A stretch of DNA of 64,000 nucleotides from Stenotrophomonas maltophilia (lineage in GTDB: Bacteria; Pseudomonadota; Gammaproteobacteria; Xanthomonadales; Xanthomonadaceae): NCBI RefSeq assembly GCF_002138415.1, contig NZ_CP015612.1:1466001-1530000 (forward strand). Direction: 5' to 3'. Shown here one piece after another: positions 58,109 to 64,000 of the stretch. Both the position numbers and the translations under genes were made by a program. Numbering within the stretch: position 1 is the first letter of the stretch; every line of letters begins with the position of its first letter. The notes below the pieces were generated by a model. That model was not told the DNA's origin. It searched no databases and worked only from the letters and a program-made list of their open reading frames with translations.

Positions 58109-58126
58109 CTGTCATTCGGCTGTCAT
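58109..58126 (+). promoter_or_regulatory. Perfect Pho box of the phosphate porin
   Basis: CTGTCATTCGGCTGTCAT matches the PhoB consensus exactly: two CTGTCAT half-sites 11 bases apart. It is 90 bases before the porin ATG on the coding strand. Confidence 0.85.
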
Positions 58127-58215
58127 GGTTTTAACGGAACGTTCGCAAAACGCTTGACCGGCCTGCCGGCGTGGCGTTCTGCCCAAGCCATTCCAACCCT
58201 CTGGAGAAATCCAAA

Positions 58216-59448
58216 ATGCGTTCCCATTTGCTCGCCGCCGCGGTCGTTGCAAGCCTCGGTCTGGTTTCCGCCGACGCCTTCGCAGCCCCCGCCAGCTCGG
58301 GCGTATCCCAGGCTCAGCTGCAGCAGCTTCAGGCACAGATCGCTGCGCTGCAGGCCCAGGTCCAGCAGTTGCAGAACGATTCGCAGGCGCTGCAGGCGCA
58401 GTCCGATGCGCAGTCTGAAGTGAACATCACCCAGGCCCAGGCCCTGGAAGGTGCGCAGAAGACCCAGACCAGCGTCGACAAGCTGGCCAAGCTGGTCAAT
58501 GACAACAAGATTGGCGGTCGCATGTTCTTCGACCTGACCAACATCGACAAGACCAGCAACGGCAAGGACACCGCCGCCAGCGGCACCGGCCTGGACGTCA
58601 AGCGCTTCTACCTGACCGTCGACCACAAGTTCAACGACATCTGGTCGGTGAACCTGACCACCGACTTCCAGTACAGCTCGGCCATCGGCAACACCGAACT
58701 GTTCGTCAAGAAGGCCTACGTGCAGGGCAGCTTCGACCCGGCCTTCAACCTGCGCGTCGGTGCCGCCGACATGCCGTGGATCCCGTACGTCGAGAAGTTC
58801 TACGGCATGCGCTATGTCGAGAACACCCTGACCGACCGCCTGAAGTACGGCAACTCTTCCGACTGGGGTCTGCATGGCTTCGGCAACCTGGGCAACAACT
58901 TCAACTACGCCGTGTCGGTCGTGTCCGGCGCCGGCTACAAGAACCCGACCCGCAGCAAGGGCATGGACGTGGAAGGCCGCGTGGCCTACACCCCGAACGA
59001 GAACTTCGTGGTTGCCGTCGGCGGCTACAGCGGCAAGCTGGGCAAGGAAACCGACATCCAGAGCGCCGAGAACACCTACACCCGCGCCAACGCGATGGTG
59101 GCCTACGCCGACAGCAACTTCCGCGTCGGTGGCGAGTACTTCCAGGCCAAGAACCTCAACAACGTGCTGACCGTTGCCACCGACAAGACCAGCGGCTGGT
59201 CGGTGTGGGGCAGCGTGCGCGTCACCGACGGCGGCATCAACGTGTTTGGTCGTTACGATGACACCGACGTCAGCAAGACCCTGGACCCGACCCTGAGCGA
59301 CAAGTACTGGAACGTCGGTGTCGAGTTCCCGGTCATGAAGAACCTCAAGCTGTCGACCGTGTACAAGTACACGCACCTGGCCAACGCCAGCGACAAGAAG
59401 AACGACAAGACCAAGGAGTTCGGCGTCTGGGGCGACCTGTCGTTCTGA
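58216..59448 (+). CDS. Phosphate-selective porin (OprO/OprP family)
   Basis: A 410-residue outer membrane porin. A signal peptide ends at ADAFA before APASS. Residues ~28-62 form a Gln/Ala/Leu coiled coil (QLQQLQAQIAALQAQVQQLQ), a trimerisation feature of this family. The barrel follows, with LDVKRFYLTVDHKFNDIWSVNLTTDFQYSS, DMPWIPYVEKFYGMRYVE, GRVAYTPNENFVVAVGGY and terminal FGVWGDLSF ending in Phe. ATG 58216 has a TGGAG site. The perfect Pho box upstream places it in the Pho regulon next to pst; uptake of phosphate or polyphosphate is expected. Confidence 0.92.
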   Translation: MRSHLLAAAVVASLGLVSADAFAAPASSGVSQAQLQQLQAQIAALQAQVQQLQNDSQALQAQSDAQSEVNITQAQALEGAQKTQTSVDKLAKLVNDNKIGGRMFFDLTNIDKTSNGKDTAASGTGLDVKRFYLTVDHKFNDIWSVNLTTDFQYSSAIGNTELFVKKAYVQGSFDPAFNLRVGAADMPWIPYVEKFYGMRYVENTLTDRLKYGNSSDWGLHGFGNLGNNFNYAVSVVSGAGYKNPTRSKGMDVEGRVAYTPNENFVVAVGGYSGKLGKETDIQSAENTYTRANAMVAYADSNFRVGGEYFQAKNLNNVLTVATDKTSGWSVWGSVRVTDGGINVFGRYDDTDVSKTLDPTLSDKYWNVGVEFPVMKNLKLSTVYKYTHLANASDKKNDKTKEFGVWGDLSF

Positions 59449-59478
59449 TCTCCTGAAGCACTCTTGTCTACAAGCAAA

Positions 59479-59512
59479 GACGGCGGGCCCTGTGCCCGCC
59501 GTCCTTGTTTTG
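59479..59512 (+). terminator. Intrinsic terminator of the phosphate porin
   Basis: GACGGCGGG, a CCTGTG-type loop and CCCGCCGTC are followed by CTTGTTTTG, 30 bases after the porin stop. The other side is also A/T-rich, so it may serve nth. Confidence 0.85.
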
Positions 59513-59529
59513 TCACACCACGAACGCGT

Positions 59530-60222
59530 TCACGCCTCGGCCGTGGTCTTTTCCTTGAACCGGCACAGGTCGGCGATCACGCAGCCCGGGCAATCCGGCT
59601 TGCGCGCCTTGCACACATAACGTCCGTGCAGGATCAGCCAGTGATGCGCGTCGAGCAGGAACTCGGCCGGAATCACCTTCACCAGTTTGTCTTCCACTTC
59701 GCGCACGTTCTTGCCCGGGGCCAGGCCGGTACGGTTGGAGACGCGGAAGATATGAGTGTCCACCGCCATCACCGGCTCACCGAACGCAGTGTTGAGCACC
59801 ACGTTGGCGGTCTTGCGGCCTACGCCTGGCAACGCTTCCAGTTCATCGCGATCGCGCGGCACTTCTCCGCCGTGCTTCTCCAGCAGGATCGCGCAGGTGG
59901 CGATCACGTTCTTTGCCTTGGCGTTGAACAGACCGATGGTGGCGATGTACTGCTTCAGCCCGTCCTCGCCAAGCGCGAGGATCTTTGCCGGGGTATTGGC
60001 GACCGGGAACAGGCGGCGCGTGGCCTTGTTGACGCCTACGTCGGTGGCCTGCGCCGACAGCGCGACCGCCACCAGCAGTTCGAACGGTGAGCTGTACTCC
60101 AGTTCGGTCTTCGGGTGCGGATTGAGTTCGCGCAGGCGGGTGAACATCTCCACCACGTCGGCGCGCGGCATCGTGCCGCCACGCCGCGCCGGCGCGCGCG
60201 GGGTCTTCTTCGTGGTGGCCAT
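59530..60222 (-). CDS. nth: Endonuclease III
   Basis: A 230-residue base-excision glycosylase/AP lyase for oxidised pyrimidines. The helix-hairpin-helix LEALPGVGRKTANVVLN carries the catalytic Lys, and AVDTHIFRVSNR carries the catalytic Asp. The C-terminal 4Fe-4S ligands are Cys204, Cys211, Cys214 and Cys220 (C-x6-C-x2-C-x5-C). ATG 60222 follows AGGAG and overlaps the upstream gene's stop (TAATG). An 18-residue basic N-terminal extension precedes the core. Confidence 0.96.
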   Translation of the reverse strand: MATTKKTPRAPARRGGTMPRADVVEMFTRLRELNPHPKTELEYSSPFELLVAVALSAQATDVGVNKATRRLFPVANTPAKILALGEDGLKQYIATIGLFNAKAKNVIATCAILLEKHGGEVPRDRDELEALPGVGRKTANVVLNTAFGEPVMAVDTHIFRVSNRTGLAPGKNVREVEDKLVKVIPAEFLLDAHHWLILHGRYVCKARKPDCPGCVIADLCRFKEKTTAEA

Positions 60223-60575
60223 TACTGCTCCTTGCCGCTGGCGCGGGCCTTGGCCCGGGCGAGGATGGCGGCCGCCGCGGCGGGCAGGGCAGGTTTCACG
60301 TCCGGCGCCGGGGCGGGCATGCGCCGTGCGTCGCGTTCGGCTTCCCGGCGGGCCAGCCGCACCGCACGGGCGCGGTAGCGTTCGCGGGCGGCCCATGCTG
60401 CGTGCAACTGCTGTTGCGCCAGCTGCAGGCGTCGCGGAAGGTCCGGGTGGCCGGGCAGCAGCTGTTCGTCGCCAGCGCGGGCGACGTAGTCCATCAGGCC
60501 TGCCTGCAGGGCACCATCGAGATCGTCTGCCTGGACCCGGGCGAACAACTGCGCGGGGTTGGGTCGGGATGCCAT
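60222..60575 (-). CDS. Small Ala/Arg-rich hypothetical protein upstream of nth
   Basis: A 117-residue protein with no signal or membrane segment: MASRPNPAQLFARVQADDLD at the start, then a highly charged helical middle (RRLQLAQQQLHAAWAARERYR, RLARREAERDARRM) and an Ala/Lys tail. I do not recognise the family. It lies between the enoyl-CoA hydratase (four-base gap) and nth (one-base overlap), so it is transcribed and translated with both. It could be a nucleic-acid or ribosome-associated factor, but nothing proves this. Confidence 0.65.
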   Translation of the reverse strand: MASRPNPAQLFARVQADDLDGALQAGLMDYVARAGDEQLLPGHPDLPRRLQLAQQQLHAAWAARERYRARAVRLARREAERDARRMPAPAPDVKPALPAAAAAILARAKARASGKEQ

Positions 60576-60579
60576 GGCG

Positions 60580-61362
60580 TCAGCGGTTCTGGAAGGCCGG
60601 CGGGCGGCGCTGCAGGAAGGCGCTGGTGCCTTCGCGCATGTCCTCGGTGGCGAACAGCAGGCCGAACTGCGCACTTTCGTATTCCAGCCCGGCCTCCAGG
60701 CTGCATTCGCCGCCCACGTGCACCGCATCGAGCAGGCCACGCAGGGCCAGCGGCGCCGAGCGTGCCAGCTGGCGGGCGATGTCCTGCACGCGGTTGTCCA
60801 GCGCGTCGGCCGGCACCACCTCGTTGACGATGCCCAGTTCCAGCGCACGCGCCGCGTTGATCGGTGCGCCCAACAGGCACAGCTCCAGGGTGGCGGCGCG
60901 GCCGCACAGGCGCAGCAGGCGCTGGCTGCCGCCGAAGCCGGGAATCAGGCCGAGGTTGATTTCCGGCTGCCCGACTTTGGCCGTATCTGCAGCGATGCGC
61001 AGGTGGCAGGCCATCGCCAGTTCCAGGCCGCCGCCCAGGGCGAAGCCGTTCACGCGTGCGATCACCGGCTTGGGCATGCGCTCGATCTGACGCATCAGGG
61101 CCTGGCCGAGCAGAGAGAAATCACGTCCCTGAACCGCGCTGAGTGTGTTCATCTCGGCAATGTCGGCCCCGGCCACGAAAGCCTTCGGACCGGCACCGGT
61201 CAGCACCACCACGCGCACGTCCGGGTCGGCGGCGGCGGCGCTGAACGCCTCGGCCAGCGCCTGCAGGGTCGCGGCATTCAAGGCGTTGAGCTTGTCCGGG
61301 CGCTGGACGGTCACGGTGCGGATGGCGCCGTCGTCGGCGACAGCGATCAGGGCATCGGCCAC
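60580..61362 (-). CDS. Enoyl-CoA hydratase/isomerase family protein
   Basis: A 260-residue crotonase-fold enzyme. The oxyanion hole and catalytic Glu segments are intact: NALNAATLQALAEAF, AFVAGADIAEM, NGFALGGGLELAMACHLRIA (first Glu) and GQPEINLGLIPGFGGSQRLLRL (second Glu). It should hydrate 2-enoyl-CoA in fatty acid or branched-chain acid breakdown; no other beta-oxidation genes are nearby. It heads a three-gene unit with the small hypothetical gene and nth. Confidence 0.92.
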   Translation of the reverse strand: MADALIAVADDGAIRTVTVQRPDKLNALNAATLQALAEAFSAAAADPDVRVVVLTGAGPKAFVAGADIAEMNTLSAVQGRDFSLLGQALMRQIERMPKPVIARVNGFALGGGLELAMACHLRIAADTAKVGQPEINLGLIPGFGGSQRLLRLCGRAATLELCLLGAPINAARALELGIVNEVVPADALDNRVQDIARQLARSAPLALRGLLDAVHVGGECSLEAGLEYESAQFGLLFATEDMREGTSAFLQRRPPAFQNR

Positions 61363-61529
61363 GGGGAAACTCCTGAAACGTTAAAAAAAAGTGAGATTGA
61401 ACTCCGCCAACGCAGACGGGTCTTAGCCTGCATCGTGAGTAGCGGTTACACGTTGTGCCCGTTATCCTAACCCGTCGCCTCAGGGCGGCGCAGAACGTCC
61501 CTGAGTTACCACCCCTGGAGAACTGTTTG

Positions 61530-62231
61530 ATGAAGTTGCGTTCTATCGCGGTCGCCGTCGCGGCCCTGGCCCTGACGGGCAATGCCTTCGCCCAGGACGT
61601 CTCGTCCGAAAAGGGCAAGCTGAGCTACTACTTCGGTTACGACTACGGCAACAACCTGGCGGAGCTGACCGGTCGTGGTGAGCAGCTGGACATCAACTCG
61701 GTGGTGAAGGGTCTGCAGGACGCCTACGCCAAGAAGCAGCCGGCGATCACCGCCGACCAGCTGAAGCCGGCCGTTGAAGCGTTCCAGAAGCGCGAGCAGG
61801 GCCGTGCCCAGGCTGCCAAGGCCGAGTACGAAAAGGCTGCTGCCGAAAACAAGACCAAGAGCGATCAGTTCATCGCGGCGAACAAGGCCAAGGCCGGCGT
61901 GCAGTCCCTGCCGAGCGGCGTCCAGTACCGCGTGATCGAAGCCGGCAAGGGCGCCAAGCCGACCCAGGCCAGCACCGTGCAGCTGGAAGTGGCCGGTCCG
62001 TTCCCGTACGGCCAGCGCCCGACCGAAGCCCGCCCGGCCCAGCAGATTCCGTCGATCAAGGTCAGCGAAGTCGAAATGAAGGCCATGCGCGAGACCCTGC
62101 TGCAGATGCCGGCTGGCTCGAAGTGGGAAGTCACCCTGCCACCGGACCAGGCCTACGGTGCCGACCCGCGCACCCCGTTCCCGCCGAACGTGGCTGTGCA
62201 GTTCGAGATCAAGCTGGTCAGCGTCAAGTAA
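61530..62231 (+). CDS. Degenerate FKBP-type periplasmic protein (Mip/FkpA-like)
   Basis: A 233-residue exported protein. A signal peptide ends at NAFA before QDVSSEKGK. The N-terminal dimerisation domain (KLSYYFGYDYGNNL, KGLQDAYAKKQPAIT and a long Lys/Ala/Glu helix) is a good FKBP_N match. The C-terminal FKBP domain starts SGVQYRVIEAGKGAKPT but lacks the usual VHYxGxLxDGxxFDSS active-site strand; PAGSKWEVTLPPDQAYG is retained. It is therefore more likely a chaperone than an active prolyl isomerase. ATG 61530 has a GGAG site; a terminator follows. Confidence 0.88.
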   Translation: MKLRSIAVAVAALALTGNAFAQDVSSEKGKLSYYFGYDYGNNLAELTGRGEQLDINSVVKGLQDAYAKKQPAITADQLKPAVEAFQKREQGRAQAAKAEYEKAAAENKTKSDQFIAANKAKAGVQSLPSGVQYRVIEAGKGAKPTQASTVQLEVAGPFPYGQRPTEARPAQQIPSIKVSEVEMKAMRETLLQMPAGSKWEVTLPPDQAYGADPRTPFPPNVAVQFEIKLVSVK

Positions 62232-62247
62232 ATCGAAGCGGTAAACG

Positions 62248-62279
62248 AAACGCGCCGGTGATCCCACCGGCGCGTTTTT
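62248..62279 (+). terminator. Intrinsic terminator after the FKBP-like gene
   Basis: AAACGCGCCGGTG, an ATCC loop and CACCGGCGCGTTT, followed by further T residues, 17 bases after the stop codon. Confidence 0.9.
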
Positions 62280-62367
62280 GTTTGCGCGGAGCGCGACGGT
62301 GCCACGCACCGCATCTGCACCCCGCGCAAATTCAGCCCGATCGCGCTACTGTTGCCGGGTGCAAACA

Positions 62368-63171
62368 ATGGAAGAAACGGCGCGTGTTGTCGCAAGTCCC
62401 TGCATCGGAGTGTGCACGCTGGATCCGGACCGGCAATGCACCGGCTGCGGGCGGCACATCGATGAAATCGCACGGTGGTCGTCGATGAGCAACGAGGAGC
62501 GCAGCCGCATCCTGCATCGCGTGCAACCCCTGCGTGAACAGCTGCAGCAATCATTGCGCGGCTCGCTGGCCGATCACGAACGCCTGATGCGCGCGCTGCA
62601 TCCACTGGCCGAGCCGCCGGCCGGCGACGGCTGGAACCGCAGCGAACTGAGTGACCTGCTGCCGCCCGGGCCACCCGTGGAAGCCGCCGTGCTGGCCGGC
62701 ATCGTGCCGCGCGCCAACGGCGCACAGGTCATCCTCACCCGTCGCACCGAAACCCTGCGCACCCATGGTGGCCAGGTTGGCTTTCCCGGCGGACGCACCG
62801 AGCCTGATGACCGCGACGCACTGGCGGCCGCGCTGCGTGAGAGCCAGGAAGAAATCGCACTGGCTCCGGGCCAGGTGCAGGCGCTGGGTTATCTCGATCC
62901 CTTTGTGACGATCACTGGCTACCGGGTCACGCCGGTGGTAGCCGTGGTCGATCCGGACTTCGTGCCGGTACCGCAGCCCAGCGAAGTGGCCGAAGTGTTC
63001 GAGGTGCCGCTGGACTACCTGATGGCCGCCGACAACCTGCGCCAGGTCGAAATCAACCATCGCGGCCGCATCCGCCACGTCCTCGAATACGGCTGGCCCG
63101 GCCAGCGTATCTGGGGAGCCACCGCGGCCATTCTCTACAACCTGCGTCGCCGCCTGGAGCAAGTGCAATGA
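62368..63171 (+). CDS. DUF1289-NUDIX fusion protein (CoA pyrophosphatase-like)
   Basis: A 267-residue protein with two parts. Residues ~10-55 are a DUF1289 module with four Cys (SPCIGVCTLDPDRQCTGCGRHIDEIARWSSM), like small Fe-S or zinc proteins. Residues ~95-260 are a NUDIX hydrolase of the CoA pyrophosphatase branch: the preceding ILTRRTETLRTHGGQVGFPGG motif and the NUDIX box GGRTEPDDRDALAAALRESQEEI are intact. It should cleave CoA to phosphopantetheine and 3',5'-ADP. The frame is continuous and ATG 62368 (or GTG 62359) is the only sensible start, so this is a true fusion. Its stop overlaps sseA. Confidence 0.88.
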   Translation: MEETARVVASPCIGVCTLDPDRQCTGCGRHIDEIARWSSMSNEERSRILHRVQPLREQLQQSLRGSLADHERLMRALHPLAEPPAGDGWNRSELSDLLPPGPPVEAAVLAGIVPRANGAQVILTRRTETLRTHGGQVGFPGGRTEPDDRDALAAALRESQEEIALAPGQVQALGYLDPFVTITGYRVTPVVAVVDPDFVPVPQPSEVAEVFEVPLDYLMAADNLRQVEINHRGRIRHVLEYGWPGQRIWGATAAILYNLRRRLEQVQ

Positions 63172-64000
63172 AGCCGATCGATCCGCCGTGGACCACCCTG
63201 GTCGATGTCGCCACCCTGGCCGCCGCGTTGGGCGAGGGCGTGCGCGTGGTCGACGCGCGCGCCACCGCCAGCACCGCCGTACGCGTGGTCGATGCGCGGT
63301 CCTCGCTGGCCGACCCGCAGGCGGGTAGCGGCCAGTATCTGGCGGGGCATGTTCCAGGCGCGGTGTATGCCGACCTCAATCGGGACCTGTCGGATCTGAC
63401 CCGCAGCGGCCACGGCCGTCATCCACTGCCGGACAGCGATGCCTTCGCCGCGAAGCTCGGCCAGTGGGGTATTGGTCCCGACACCCAGGTGGTGGTCTAC
63501 GACGGCAGTGACGGCAGCATGGCCGCCTCGCGCCTGTGGTGGCTGCTGCGCCTGATCGGGCACCGCAAGGTCGCCGTGCTCGACGGCGGCATCGCCGCTT
63601 GGCAGGCCGCAGGGCACCCCTTGGCGACGGGGCAGGATGAGGTGACCGCGCTGCCGGCTTACCCGGGCCGTTTCGACACCACCCAGATTGCCAATGCCGA
63701 TGAAATCAGCGCACGCCTGAAGCACGCGCCGGGCTGGTTGGTCGACGCACGCGCAGGCGAGCGCTTCCGCGGCGAAGTGGAGCCGCTGGACCCGGTCGCC
63801 GGCCACGTGCCGGGAGCGGTCAACCGCCCGTTTGCGTTGAACGTTGCCGACGGCCGCCTGCGCGACGCACAGGAACTGCGCGCCGAACTGCAGGGCGTGA
63901 TCGGCAACCGCGACCCGCAGCAGGTGGTGCTGATGTGCGGCTCCGGCGTGACCGCCTGCCACCTGTTGCTGGCGATGGAAAGCGCGGGCCTGAGCGGCGC
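63168..64000 (+). CDS. 3-mercaptopyruvate sulfurtransferase-like protein (3' end cut by window edge)
   Basis: At least 277 residues of a two-domain rhodanese. The inactive first domain has GQYLAGHVPGAVYADLNRDLSD and DTQVVVYDGSDGSMAASRLWWLLRLIGHRKVAVLDGGIAAW. The second ends with the active-site loop MCGSGVTAC, with catalytic Cys257; CGSGVTA is the 3-mercaptopyruvate sulfurtransferase form rather than the thiosulfate form. A short repeat near residues 22-45 (VRVVDARA...VRVVDARS) appears to duplicate the first strand. ATG 63168 overlaps the NUDIX stop (ATGA), so the two are co-translated. Confidence 0.9.
   Translation, partial: MKPIDPPWTTLVDVATLAAALGEGVRVVDARATASTAVRVVDARSSLADPQAGSGQYLAGHVPGAVYADLNRDLSDLTRSGHGRHPLPDSDAFAAKLGQWGIGPDTQVVVYDGSDGSMAASRLWWLLRLIGHRKVAVLDGGIAAWQAAGHPLATGQDEVTALPAYPGRFDTTQIANADEISARLKHAPGWLVDARAGERFRGEVEPLDPVAGHVPGAVNRPFALNVADGRLRDAQELRAELQGVIGNRDPQQVVLMCGSGVTACHLLLAMESAGLSG

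Larger units (their letters stand above)
57664..58215. other. Divergent control region between pstS2 and the phosphate porin
   Basis: A 552-base region with no gene I can support; short open frames in it have no homology or ribosome binding site that I can see. It contains the Pho box array of pstS2 (57729-57768) and the perfect Pho box of the porin (58109-58126). Confidence 0.7.

Overview
The window is a high-GC gammaproteobacterial chromosome segment that reads as Stenotrophomonas, most likely the S. maltophilia complex. Supporting signs are the gene orders map-glnD-dapD-dapE and rpsB-tsf, the tripartite pumps emrRCAB and macABC, and many short intergenic palindromes, several of them starting with GTAG like the SMAG/REP elements of this genus. 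I see no insertion sequence, prophage, CRISPR array or integrase; it looks like core chromosome with a few accessory modules.

Layout, left to right. 1-1283: 3' part of an HDOD-GGDEF signalling protein (minus). 1541-3574: tsf and rpsB with terminator, intergenic hairpin and promoter (minus). 3570-9431: a six-gene chaperone-usher pilus operon of the archaic/spore-coat-protein-U type (minus), with a miniature pilin-like gene and a second chaperone at its end. 9670-16560: map, glnD, dapD, a hypothetical gene, an ArsC/Spx-like gene and dapE (plus), linking nitrogen sensing and lysine/peptidoglycan synthesis. 16610-17488: Sel1-type lipoprotein (minus). 17550-19518: asnB behind an asparagine-codon-rich leader peptide and attenuator. 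19576-21903: penicillin/AHL acylase. 22028-22516: bacterioferritin-like gene. 22823-25066: parC. 25127-30889: an AraC regulator divergent from emrR-emrC-emrA-emrB. 31127-33441: three tRNA-Leu(CAG) genes, the first two enclosing a LysR regulator and a TSUP transporter. 33570-37461: rnr, a GFA-family gene and rlmB.

37538-44521: macA-macB-macC divergent from a two-component system that probably controls it. 44699-47725: a beta-propeller sensor with a GGDEF output. 47821-48471: rnt. 48641-51155: an hvfABC(D)-type copper RiPP operon (EGKCG-repeat precursor, DUF692/MNIO enzyme, DUF2063 partner, DoxX protein). 51413-59448: a phosphate module (phoU, pstB, pstA, pstC, two pstS genes and a phosphate-selective porin) with Pho boxes. 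59530-61362: nth, a small hypothetical gene and an enoyl-CoA hydratase. 61530-64000: a degenerate FKBP-like protein, a DUF1289-NUDIX fusion and the start of an sseA-type sulfurtransferase.

The most interesting signals are (1) the asnB leader, with 8 Asn codons in 33, a terminator, and a leader segment that can pair with the terminator's 5' arm, which is a complete ribosome-mediated attenuation switch; (2) the four-motif EGKCG RiPP operon; (3) a long structured element between the two pstS genes that presents two GGA loops, like CsrA/RsmA-binding RNAs; and (4) several unusual proteins: a mini-pilin, a lysine-rich DapD extension, a poly-serine tract in MacA, a bacterioferritin lacking its haem Met, and a DUF1289-NUDIX fusion.
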